A stretch of 64,000 nucleotides of DNA from Monarcha castaneiventris obscurior (Eukaryota; Chordata; Aves; Passeriformes; Monarchidae): assembly GCA_026261815.1 (NCBI GenBank), contig JAMPIT010000856.1:15282001-15346000 (forward strand). The letters are read 5' to 3'. Numbering within the stretch: the stretch's first letter is position 1; the number at the start of each line of letters is the position of its first letter. Below the pieces are notes generated by a model. That model had not been told where the DNA came from and did not search any database. It saw only the letters and a list, made by a program, of their open reading frames with translations. This document shows, piece by piece, positions 40,696-52,945 of the stretch. A program made the position numbers and the translations under genes.

Positions 40696-41787
40696 TTAAA
40701 ATTTAAAGTGTAGATCAGCCTGTGTGGCATGGCATGTGGGCCCTTCCTGATGTCTGTACATACTTGCAACTTGCTTTCAATGAAACTATGTCCCCAAAAT
40801 AACACAGGTTGCTTCTCCAAAGTCTTGTCCCATTTAAGAATAGCTTGAGGAAACAGTGTTGAAGTCTATACCAGGTATCAACAGCCAATAGTCTGCAGGA
40901 AGCTCATTTTAAGTCTGTGTGCACATCCATGTGTTTCTATAAATGTTTAAATGCTATGAAAACACAGCCTTAATGTGTTATATGACTTGAGGGCTTTGTC
41001 TTGGAGCAGGGGCCATGGGTTGAACGGTCATTTGCATGTGATGCCATTTCCTCTGTTTTAAACATCCTGCTGTCATCCTCTCTGAAGCCTTTCTTGTAGG
41101 TTCTCTTCACTAAACCATCAGGGCAGCCTCTCCCTGCAGTCAGTGCTGTACATTGTTCTCTTGGATGCTACATGAGAGGCTGGGTTTTTTTCTTTTTTTC
41201 TTCTGGTCTGTCTTCCTGGAGTCCCTTAATTAGATATTTCATGCTTTATTTAACTATGGGTAGGCCAAACCAATGAATTCTCACTAGCTTTGCACACAGA
41301 GACCCACAATGATTTTCAGACTCCTTTTGGCTAAATCACTGCACAGTGGTTTAATCTGCAGTAATGTCACTTCTAGTGGCAAGCCATTCCTAGTTGCAAG
41401 ATACTAATGAAGTAAAAATGGGTTAGCACTTAACCCAAGAGTCTTTCTTGTTGCATGGATAGCCTGAGCTGCAGTCACTTTGCTGCTTTCTCTGTGCACA
41501 TGCTGGCAAGGAGCGAAGATTTCACTGGCCTAGCTTATGGCAAGTTGGCAGACTGTTGGTCATCCCTCGCTTAGCCCATGGAGTAGATACACGCAGGAGA
41601 GCTGAAATTAATTGTCTAAAAAAGGCACTTTACTTTTAGACATTTAAATGAAAGCAAGATTAATTCCACCTCAACCCTAATCAAGTAGATGTCTGAGCAG
41701 AGCTTTAAATTGGTTGTGGGAGTATTGTTTGTGGTTGCTCTTTTGTTCTATTTTTTTCCTTCCCCAGGACATCCAGTGAGAACCATC

Positions 41788-44700
41788 ATGAGGAACAAAC
41801 AGTGGCTCCAGAATATTTTCTTCTGCCTTTTATTCCAGTACAGTAAGTCCTCAGATATTTCTTTGATGTTGTACACCCACAGGATTTATCTTAGTGACCA
41901 TATATGCCAGCTCTGATCAGATGTGCATGGCACAAGGTTGCCATGGGACAGCAAGCACAAGATAAGGTCCCAGGGGAGAGAGTTCCATGGGGTAATGAGT
42001 GGAGGACAGGCACAGGAAGGTGCACAGCTGGGCAGAGTTCAGCCAGGATGTATACTGCTCCAAGGAGCAGCACCAGCAGAGAGCCTGCAGAGGTAGTGCC
42101 TGCCCTGCATTGAAATGTCTCCTAGTGACATTACAGTAGGATTTTCCCTATCAAAAATACCCTTTGCTGTAGAAAATGTTCTGGCGGCCAAGACCAGCAT
42201 ATCCCCAGGGTTGCTGTTGGCTGGTCAGCCAGGGTCAGTGGAGTGAACCTCTCTTAGTCTGAGGCCCTTTGCTTAGGACTGGACTGTGCATACAGTCAAC
42301 CCCCCCCTTTTTTCTGCTGTCTCCTACCCACATGGCAAACTCCAGCTGACTCAGAGCTGACTTTCTGAACAGATCAGCTGGACAGAAAAAGGCAGTGACA
42401 ACCATGTCTGCAGGGAACCATGCAAGTTTAGTATCTTATGTGCTGCTTGTAGGCAGAGCATGGGACCTGCTCCAGACCTAAATTAGGAGAAAAAAAGCAT
42501 TCAGAATTATATCTTACTGTCACAGGGGACCACTGTGGTGTCTGGTCTGAATTTTGTGCAATGCAAGCCAGGGAATTACCATGTACTAATTTCAGTTTGG
42601 ATCAATCTAGATCTTACTGTTAGAAGTATTTGAGTTTTGTTTCTGAAGCTGCCAAGGACGGACATTTTATCCTAGATCTAACTAACTGTGTTTAGGACAC
42701 TTAATTGGTCCTTTCCCAATAAAAAGCTGTCCTCTTAATTTTGTTAACAGGTTCTTGCCCAAAGATGCACTTGCAACTTACCAGCTACCTAGGAATAGTA
42801 GTCTGTTTGACTAATTAACATAATAGCATAGAAGAATGCTAATTGCCACTGCTTAATAGCTTATTAGTACTTGCTGTCCTCTCTAAAGGAATGCAAAAGA
42901 TTTCTAACCCTGTTTTTCTAGGAGAATAAAGTTAGGCTAAAGGAGAAAAAGTATGTTGCTCAGGATTCTGAACTAAACAGTGCTTGGTCCAGGACCCTCA
43001 GAGGAGTCTATTGACAGTTCAAAATAAAGAGTGAACACTTAATGAAAATTTTAGAACAGAATTCTGAAGTCTGTGCAAAATTAAAAAGTCAAAATGAAGG
43101 TTTATAAAACATCATATGTACATCCTTGGGACCAGTCTGTTGCAAACATCCCCAAATTTCTTCTGCCACCATCCTAACTCTTAGGAGTAAGAAGGCTCTT
43201 GTATGCAAGTCTGAGTGCTGCCCAGAGCTCCTGTAGGGAGAGTAGTGAGTGCTCTGATATGTGAGGACTAGGAAGTAAATGTTGTGATGGGTGACTTCAG
43301 CCAAGAAAAATGGGACTTTGTTTTCCTTTGAACTTACCCCAGCCTAGAATATTTGTTAGGAGGCTGCACCCTCCGCTGGACACACCTGCTGTGCATTGTG
43401 ACTGTAAATGCAGACATCTTGTTTGTGCAGACAGACGTTTGATCTGGAGGGTGGAACAGATGTTTCTGGTCGATCATTGCACACACTGTCTGCATTCCAT
43501 GGTGGTTCTCTGCATACAGCTTCAACTGTAAGACTGGGCACTGGGATTGTTGAGCATATCACATCAGCAAACAACACTCTGGACACAAAGCATGTTGCAA
43601 CAGGGAAGGAGGAAGCAGGGAGTGCAGCTTCTCTAACCAAGAAAGCAGCAGAATGACAAAGGGAAGTGAGCTCGCAGCATGGTTAGCACCAAAGGGTTTG
43701 GTTGCCTGATGGCTGCAAAGCAGTGTGTTCCTAGGAGGCTGGGAGCAGCCCTTATGGTATGGGAGGACCCATACTTGAGTTAAGCATGGATGTAACGATC
43801 TTGAGTCTTTTCCTAGATTATGACAATTTTATTCCCATGGAAAAGGGGTGGTACTGTACATGTCAGAAATGAATGGTCACTGCAGTAGGCACGGTTTGAA
43901 CCAGCATGGCATGCTGCATCTACTGCAGGCTTTTCCTCATTTAGCCATTCCTAGTGTAATGGTGGTGGTTCTTGACAGCCCAGGGAGCTGTCAGGAGGGG
44001 ACTCCTCAATGCAGACATTTCTCACTGCGCTACTATCTTACCTGCCTTGAAATCCAGGGAGATAAGTGTTTCATGCAGGGGACAATGGTACTTTTATACA
44101 ACACATACTGGATACTGCTCTGTGAGCAGAGCTCCTGCAGAACAAGTGCAAGAATATAAACACTGCTTTGTGACCACTTTCAAAAAATTATTTGATTTTC
44201 CTAATGACCAATGTAAGTTCTACAATTGCCTCTCAAGGTCTCTTGAGAAGTCCGTAATTAATAAATTGTGCTTATCAGAATGTTTAATAGAAATTAAAGT
44301 AACTACAAATCTGCAGTATTTTTTGTTCCCAAATTCCATGAAAAACATATTTCAAACCTCTGGAGCTGGACATAAAAAGTATTGCTGCTGCAGATATCAA
44401 GCTTTAGAAAACAGAAAAGAGAATGGCAAAGAAAAAATCACTAAAATAGCACTTCAAAAAAATGTGCAATGTGCTATATAGATGTACAATGAAAACTAGA
44501 CTAGCAAAGAACAGTACTCAATTTAGAAAGTGGTATCATTAAAATGTTTGAATATGCTGCTGTTTCTTATTGGGTTTTCATGCCTCTTCTATGTGCTCTA
44601 TAAGCACACAAATATGTGCTTCTAAAATATGTAGAAATATGTAGAAATAAGCAGAAATATGTGACTCTGCTGTAGTGATTGTGTGAGAGGGGACAGGGAT

Positions 44701-47700
44701 AAGTCTGAAAATTCAGTCATAATTTGGGCATTTCCTGATTTTGGCTGCCACAGCGTTTTTAATAGGTTTTTGTTTGACACTGATCTTGCCATCAGTGACT
44801 TGTCACCCTGTAGAGTTGAAACACATCTTATGCCCCAAAACTGGAAACTTTCAGCAGGAGGGAGGAGGGTTGTCAGAGACCGGTCTGTTCCCTTCAGACT
44901 TCGTGGGAACCCTGAGGGGTGCATATATTGATACAAAGTTCTACTTGCTTTATCATGGAAGTTGATATTGTGTTTTCTCTTTCCAAACCTACAGCCCTGT
45001 GTTGTGAAAATCTCACTTGTTTTGTGGACTATGTACAGACCCTGTCCTGTGTCCTGCGAAATGAGTTGGGTGTCAGTTCATACAATCTCACTGCAACATG
45101 GTACGTCTTGGTAGGATGAGCCAAGTCCAGTTAGCAGGAGCCTCTGCATAGCTATAGCACAGTTGTGACCTTCTGTCCTCTTTGCTAGGTAGAGATCCTT
45201 GTTGCCATGCTGGTTTTTTACTCGGTATTTTGCACTGCAGTTATGAACTGACTTCTTCTCTAGCAAAGAACCCCTGGTTCCTGTCTCTGCTGACTGTGCT
45301 TCTTGCTGCTGACTGCTATGTTGACTCCAGTTTCCTTAGCATTGCCTTCTCTGCTGCCACGGGAATACCTTGCCCTTTGCTGCTGTCAAACTTCTACCCA
45401 TGTGCATTGGCAGGGCTCATGCAGATTGTCCAGTCCTCTACGGCTGCTGTTCTCCCCCTGCAAGGAAGTGGATGCAGTCTTGGGCTGTGTAGCCCTGAGG
45501 AGCCCCTTTCCTTTCCAGAAACACTTTGCTATTTCTCTCAAAGATGCTAAGCTGAGCAAGTAGAAGGGAAAAGAGAAATCTGTTGAAGTTCAAAGATTAT
45601 TTTTTTATTTGAACATGTTGATTTTTCATTTTAATAATTTCCTGTGCCTGGTGGTTCAGCAACAAATTAATCCAACTACAGCACGCGATACATGTGGACT
45701 TGTTTGTTTCGGCTTTTTTAGGATTCCTGAGGAAGATCCAGAAAATACTGTGGCTGCCTGCAGTCTCCTGCAATTTTCAAGGAACACCAGTCACACACAG
45801 TACATGTGCACTGTGGACATGACTGAACTCCTGGCAGATACCAAAGTCCAGGTGGATGTTACAGAGATAGCTGATAGGCAGCATGTGCTTTCCAAATACT
45901 TTTATTTGTCAGACAACAGTAAGTACAAAAATTATGAATTTGATTAATACTGTCTGACTTTATGTGCTAGGATAGTCTGGGCAAGGAGTGAGAGTTGCAG
46001 CAAGCAGTGTGGGGCTATGTTTGCTGCACACTCATCTACATAAAGCACTGTGCTCTTAGTGTTGCTATTATGCTTGAAGCTGGGCTTAGAGCTGGCTTGG
46101 TGCATGCTTTTCACAGGGAAATTCCTTTTCCCCATGAAGCAGTAGGTGATAAGTATCCACCTCAGACTAGTCTCATACCTAGACTATGCAAGAGTTTGTT
46201 CTCAGCTGGATTCTGAAGGATAGAAGGAACTGCTTCATTACAAACGTCACAAATCACAGAATCCTTAGAATGGTTTGGGTTGAAAGGGACCTTAAAGATC
46301 ATTAAGCTCCAACCTCTTGCCATGGGCAGGGACACCTTCCACTAGACCAGGATGCTCCAAACCCCATTCAACCTGGCCTTGGACGCTTCCAGCTGGGGGG
46401 CAGCCGCAGTTTCTCTGGGCATCCTGTGCTAGTTCTTCACCACCCTCACAGCCAAGAATTTCTCCCTGATATCCCATCTAACCCTGTCCTCCGTCAGTGT
46501 GAAGCCATTTCCCCTTGTCCTATCACTACATGCTCTTGTCAAAAGTCTTTCTCCAGCTCCCTTGTAATATCCAAGGAGCTGGAGGCTCACAAAAGGTTTT
46601 TGCAGTGGACACCTGAACCAACATGACATTCTTTTGGGTGGCACAAGGTGTCCCAGATGTACTGGATGTGGAAGTTCCCCTTTCTGGTGCAATTCCTAAT
46701 CATTTCTCCTGCATGACACGAAGACTGAATGCAGTCTTGCATGTAGATGACTTGGTAGAATGTTGGTATGTTCTGGATTGTGTAGCAAATTGTGAAGAAA
46801 AGGAGTGGTTAGCCAGGCAGATGGGTACCACACAGATATAGGCTTTTTCTATTTGGCTTCTTCTGAAATTAAATTTTACTTGAGAAGTATCATCTTTTTG
46901 ACAAATGCCATAACATTTCAGGAAGTCTCCTTGCTCCCACTGACAGACTAGAGATTGAGTAGTGATGCGTATCTCCTGGATGTCCTCATTCAAAGGCATC
47001 ATAGCTCAGTGATTGGCCCTGCAGACTGCTGGAGTTTTGCATTACTGCTTTTCAATACACAAACGCTCCCTGCAGGGATACAAAAGCTTGCGTTTTGGAC
47101 ACTTGGGACATGGGATTGCAGTGTCCCCTAGCCTCAGCTTTTCCTTGTGACTCTGTTACATTGAGGGGTATTTCCCCAATTTTGTGAGTGATGATGACTA
47201 CACAGAGTTCTTTTATGTCATGAGGAGAACAAGGTGCTCTACACTTTACATCTCCCAGGAGTTTATTAGCACTGTGTACTATCTTTCCTGCTCCTTAGGC
47301 AAGGAGGAGGTTCAGAGACAAGCAGAAGATACATTCAGAGAAACATGGTCCTTTATGCTGCTCACATGTGAGGTTCTGTGCATGGCCGAGGGCAGGAGGG
47401 CTGTGGATGTTCTCTGGTGTAGGAAGGCCCACCACTTCCAGGGCAGCTTTGTTCCCTACTCACTCTGCATTGCTGATACCATGCTGGGCCATTTCTTTAC
47501 TGTAGTAATCTTAGAAAGGTAACACCATCCTGTCTTCCAGTCAAACCACAGCCTCCGTTCAACCTGACCGCTTTGTTCTCTGAGGGTTACAATATTTCTT
47601 GGGAAACCATCTACCAGAACTCTTCCTACTACTTTTTGAATGAGGAGCTGGAATATCAGCTGCGTTACAAAAGAAGAACTGACACCTGGGAGGTAAGTGA

Positions 47701-50700
47701 GATGTCAGTTTACCATCAAGTAGGATGCACCAGAAAAGAGGAAGCCAGCACAACCAAGACAACTGGTGTGGAACAAGGATTTTCATGGTTTAGAAAAAAT
47801 GTCTCTCTGCTTGACAGGACTGAAAACAGTCAAACCCAAAAAATTAATTGAGAAACAGAAGCTGTGTGAGGAGTATTAGATCCTGTGAGAAAGGCTGATA
47901 ATTAATTTGATTCTCATGCTGTCCTGCATGGAAGGCTCCCCCAGGATTGAATGCAGCTGCTGGCCAGTCAGAGCGTGGCCTTGCAGAAACATGAAAGCAG
48001 AAGAGACTACTTTGCAGGCATCCTCACTGTGCAGCAGGGCAAAGTAAGAGCAGTCACTCTAGTGTTTGGTGTTTAATCATTCACAGACTCAGAAGACTAA
48101 AGCTGTTCATGAAGATAAGCGGACATTGGTGCTCCTGCCATGGGAACTACAGGCAAACACGGAGTACGAGTTCCAAGTGAGAGCTAGACCCCGGAAAGAC
48201 AGTGAATATGGTGGTTTTTGGAGTGAATGGAGTTCTCCGCTGTCATTGAAAACCAGCCCTGCCGGTACATGCTGCCAAATCTCCTTGCCCTTTCAATTAG
48301 TCCAGTGTTAGAGAATGCTTTCAGAAATTTAATAAAATCTAATTAATTAGAACAAATCTTAAACAGTCCAGTAAAGATAGGTCTGGTTAGCTTCCTTACT
48401 GGTTATGTGAACCCAAGGCCTGGGCTGTCAGTATTGACATTCTCACTGTGTGACAAAAGAAGAGTGTTTGGTGGAGTTGGCTGTACATATTGGTGCCACT
48501 TGCAGGAGTGCAGCCTCTAGCTTCCTTTTTCAGTGTCAAATGTCCAGGGTCCTGCTTGCAGCTTTCAGAAATGGGGGAGATCTCCTCTACTGGGTCTTAG
48601 TGTTGCCTCCAGCTGAGGGGAGGGGGATCCTGCTCTCAAACCTGAGTTCTGTGTCTGGACTCCGATGTTTGATCATGGTGGGCATGGGTGTTTTGTTTGG
48701 TAGCCACCCATCTGCAGGGAGTTCACAGTACTTTATACTCAGAAGTACACTGATGCTTGTCATGGTGGGACAGAGGCTATGAAAATAAGGAGCCTTTGCT
48801 CCAATAGAGCAGGTGCAAAATGACTGGTCAATGCCAGCAGCATGTGCTGAGCTTCCCTGCTTTCACTCATTTGCAGCTTGAACTGAAGTATCACAGGGTT
48901 TATGTGGTGCTGTGGGCAGCAGGGCCAGGCTCCATTTGCTAAGGGATATCTGAGTTCTGGATCTCAAAGGTGCCCCTTTTCATCACAGGTGGAGAGCAAC
49001 CACCAAGCAGTCATCTAGTCGACACCTGTCTCTAATCAGCTGCACTCTTTCACTTCACAGATCATCTGTGGAGGTGTCCCTAAACCAGGAGTCAGAAACA
49101 ACAGGGATCTGTGTGGCAAGGAGCTGTCCTGCCCTAAGCATGTTGGCTGTCTATCTGTGGTGCAGCCAGGTCATAAGGCAGCTGATGTACTGCTCCTTTC
49201 ATTGATGCAGTCTTCTCTGAGCATCCTCAATCAGACGTGTCTGGAGTACTGGGGCCCAGGTGATAGCCTCAATATCCCTGTGAGAGAATCTGGGATAGAA
49301 ATTAAGGGTGTCTCACGGAATCATTTAGGTTGGAAAAGATCTCCAAGATCATGTGGTCTGACCTTTGACTAATCATTACTTTATCAACTAGATCACAGTA
49401 ATAAGTGCCATGTCCAGTCTCTTGGACACCTCCAAGGATAGTGACTCCACCACCTCCTTGGGCAGCCCATTCCAATGCTTGACAACTCTTTCTGTTCCAA
49501 AAACCCTTTTTCTCCTCATCATTTCCTGTTTATTGACCAGGCTATCAATACAAGGTGAGCTTGCATGACCTTGTCTCTTTCTTCAGCAGTGACACAGACA
49601 GCAGGCATGGAATGGCTGTTGCTGTTTGGTATTGTTGTGGCAATCATGGCCTCAATCACAACCTTTCTGGCCAAACAGCAGAGGTAAGAATGCTTCAGGA
49701 AGTGGGAGTTAATGCTTTTAGTCTATCTTGATAAAGATGGGGTGTTCACATGCAGCCTTCCTTGAGTCTTGTATACCTATGAGTGGGCAGCTATGGGCCT
49801 ATGAGGGACAGCCAAGTATGATCTCTAGCTGATGTATTGCCAGGAGTGACTAGCTTTTCTCTGGGACTCTGCTGACATTCATCTGGGACAAGATGGCGGC
49901 ACATGGGGATGAAGCAAGGGCCACACAGCCTCCTGAGCTGTTCTCCTGGTCTTGTCTGTGCTCTGCAGTTGCCAGATAGAGCAGTAGCCAGAGCTAGCCT
50001 GGCCCTTTCCAAAGCTGACATAGGTCCCTCAATGCTGGCTGGAGGCCTCTGTCCCTCTCAGAGGCTTCTCATGCCCTTGAAGAGATATGGGGTGCTGACA
50101 TGGAGGAAGGCTGGTGCAGCAATAGGGCTGGCACAGCCCAGGTCCACAGCAGAATCGCACAGGGCAGAGTTCTGGCCTGCAGACCACAAACCAGCCCAGC
50201 CTCAGTGGAAAATGCATTTCTAGCATTTGGTGCTTTTCCAGGAAGCAAAAAAACTGGAACCTCTTTCCTTAGTGTGAATATTTGTGTGCAAGTGCTGAGG
50301 CCTCACCTCCAGTGAGGTTCACAAGAAAGGCCATTAGTTGCCTCTGGCAGCACAAGACATCCTTGGAACCTCAGCTACTTGATAACTCACAAGGCTGGGC
50401 AAGTAGGTGATTCCAGTTCCTTGAAATGGATCTGGAGATGCTTTGCTTTGCATCTGTAATATGTGCTTAACCCCAAAGCCTTTCTCTTTTCTCTTTCAGC
50501 TTGTGGAAGAAGATGGCTTGCATCCCAGACCCTGCTCCCTTTTTCAAACCTCTTTACGTGGCTCATAACGGAGATTTTAAGGTATAAATGGGTTACACAA
50601 GAGAGTGGAGCACATGACAGACTAAAAGGCCACCATGCTATCCTGGGCAAGGGATTCTCATTAGGGCAGGAGAAGGGGAAATCTGTCTCAAAGGAATGCC

Positions 50701-52013
50701 AAACATCGCCAGATATAAGAACCATAGCTTTCCAGTATCCGTTTGGTGCCATGAAGGCCTTTATGTTACATCTCTACTCCTTATTCCCTGTAAGTGCTGC
50801 CTCAATGTGTGAGCTGAGTTCATGTGGTTTGTGAAGCCTGGGATCCTGATGGGAATGTCAGAGAAAACTGCAAAGCCATGCAAACCTCTCAGAGCTAATT
50901 ATTTTCGATTACTTCAATTAGTTCTCCTACAGTTGCCTGTGTCTCATAATAACAGTATCTCCTACACTGTTACATGGGAGGAGCCAGTGACTTTAGAGTC
51001 TGATCTTGCCTCTAAAAGCCTAAGAACTTTGGTTATTTCTGTGGAACCTAAAACCTAGTGATGCTAACCTCTCTCTCCCTGTGTGTCCTTTTCTCCAGAA
51101 GTGGGTTGGTGCATCCCATATGAAAATGACCTTTGATTTCTTTGAATGGGGAATAGTCCTTCCAGAAGTCCTAGAAGTTTACACCGTGCATCCTTCCAAC
51201 AGCACCCCACAGGAAGAGCTGCATGAGCTGAGAAAGAATCTGCCTTGCAAGCCCTGTGTGTCTTGCCTGACTGCCCCAGGTCAAGATAGCCAGTCCCTGT
51301 GGTGTAGTGTAAACAGTAGTGGTGGGACTGAGGACCAGTCATATGGGCACTTGTCAATTGATACAGTGACTGTGGCTGATGAATTTACATCTTGTAACTG
51401 CCAGTGCAGCTGTAACCATGTGGACCAGGAACATGAGCACACCAACAAGGAAGAAGATAGTGCCGGAGAACCTGTTTACCCCAAGGTTAACACTGATGAG
51501 GAAGACAGAAGGATATCCAGTGACTTGCATTTGGCTGATCTGAGCACACATGACAAAATACTTGCTTCAGGGTCTGTGTCCACAGACCACCTGAGGAGCA
51601 CAAGTGTCCCAGTCAACCAACAAGGAGAAAAGGGAGTGGAAGGAGGGGTGGGGAGCATCCTAGAAGCCCTTTGCTTGCAGCCTCATCAGTGGGATTTGGA
51701 AAATTCAGGTTCTCTACCTTCTCCTGATGGTGAAAGTGTTTCTTACAGTGAAGGCTCCTATGACTTCTTCCCTCACAATACAAGGCCAGGTGACAGTTAT
51801 CCTTTGATCTGTGTAGATTTGGACACTATTGACAGTGGCTTTGTGGACTCAGACTGTGGAAGTCCAGTTGACTGTGAATTTGGGCAAAACAGTCAGACCA
51901 TTTGTGGTCCCATTCCTCTTGAGCAGAAGGGGCAAGACTTTCCACGGAGCTACGTCAAGCAGTGGGTCTCCTGTCGCTCTGACAGCCCTGTCAGTGGGAC
52001 ACAGACAAACTAA
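41788..52013 (+). CDS. IL21R: Interleukin-21 receptor
   Basis: Coding exons 41788..41842, 44995..45100, 45722..45918, 47541..47692, 48087..48264, 49587..49683, 50500..50581, 51099..52013; 593 residues (human 538). It binds IL-21 with the common gamma chain and signals through JAK1/JAK3 and STAT3/STAT1. An acceptor (CTTCCCCAG before 41768) shows there is a non-coding upstream exon. Short signal peptide (1-19). D1 cysteine pairs C27/C37 and C67/C83. D2 begins IKPQPPFNLTA and ends with WSEWS at 215-219. Transmembrane about 237-258. Box1 region LWKKMACIPDPAPFFKPLY is close to human. The last exon starts KWVGA and retains SIDTVTV, DLDTIDSGFVDSDCGSPVDC and PRSYVKQWV. Y574 there corresponds to the human STAT-docking Y510 and gives a YxxQ STAT3-type motif. 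The transmembrane exon acceptor is CAGCAG, so one codon (Ala/Val) may vary. Confidence 0.95.
41843..44994 (+). other. IL21R intron after the signal-peptide exon
   Basis: 3.15 kb with no recognised gene or repeat. A 169-codon plus-strand open frame at 43972..44481 has no known domain and low-complexity Lys/Asn content near its end; probably chance. Confidence 0.5.
46252..46592 (-). mobile_element. CR1 LINE 3' fragment, antisense
   Basis: In IL21R intron 3. The plus strand reads CACAGAATCC, GAATGGTTTGGGTTGAAAGG, GACCTTAAAGATCATTAAGC, GACACCTTCCACTAGACCAG and CACCCTCACAGCCAAGAATT. This is the reverse complement of the avian CR1 3' end. Confidence 0.92.
49313..49520 (-). mobile_element. CR1 LINE 3' fragment, antisense
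   Basis: In IL21R intron 5, about 70 bases before the transmembrane exon. The plus strand shows GGTTGGAAAAGATCTCCAAG, CTTGGACACCTCCAAGGATA, GTGACTCCACCACCTCCTTG and GGCAGCCCATTCCAATGC, typical of the avian CR1-Y-like 3' region read backwards. Confidence 0.88.
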
Positions 52014-52945
52014 GGCCTTTGATGTTGCCTGGATGAGTGTGGGGCCTTTTCCATAGTGTGCCAGGAGCAAAATGTTAGCAAAATTTGGAAGAGAAACAAA
52101 GTTTACTTTGTGTAATTTCTATTGCACAAACTGAAGTTTATTAGGTCCACAGAAATATGCCTATTTCTATTGCCACTTATCCTATTAATGTCTCAAATTT
52201 GTTGTGATTGATTGTTCCTGGGTTTTGTTGGGGTTTGGGGTTTTTTAGAATCATAGATCAACCCTCCTTTATAATGTCAGAAAAAACCAATTGTACCTTG
52301 AAAATTATCCTTTGGCTTATGTAGATGTGCAAAATTTTTTGCAGTAACCTTATAAAGAATACAGAACTTTAAGTTATTTTCCCTCGTTTTCTCACATGAC
52401 TTGAGAGTTTGGCTGTACACGGAACCTTAAAAACATAACCCATGGCAAGCATGTTTGCTACATTAAAGTTCTCCTACCCTTTCCAAGCAACATGTGATGT
52501 TACTTTTCCTTCTACTGTCTTTGGCTCTTTAAACTCAGCTGTAATAGTTTGTCAATTACAGAGGGTTCCAGACCTGTCCATGGGGATCGAAACCAATTCT
52601 TACGTAATCATCACAGAAATGTGTGTACTAGAGACCAAGCACAACTCAGGTTTCAGAAAGACTTTGCCCTTCTGGGCGGAGTCTGCAAATGAAAAGTCTT
52701 CAAAACATAAAAAATCCTAAACAAACTCTCTCTATCAGGCTTTTCCATTGAGTGAGATTCTCTCCCTGCACTTTGCAAGCATATTAATTGAGCAGCTTTT
52801 AGAATTATGCCATAATTATTGAAACGTTGTCCTACCTAGATATGCCTGCCACTTCTGCCTTGGACTTGCTCTGTTGCAGTTAACAGGTCAGTAACACAAA
52901 TTTCGAGCAATTTCTGCTAGCTAATAAAGCCAAATATGAAACTGC
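52014..52945 (+). other. IL21R: IL21R 3' UTR and poly(A) signal
   Basis: AT-rich sequence after the stop codon with no open frame of note. A canonical AATAAA at 52923..52928 is the best candidate cleavage signal, about 910 nt after the stop, followed by T-rich sequence. No earlier AATAAA is seen. Confidence 0.5.

Noticed and set aside
43972..44481. 169-codon plus-strand frame in IL21R intron 1
   Set aside because: No recognisable domain; lies between well-defined IL21R exons, with no frame-consistent splice sites that would add it.
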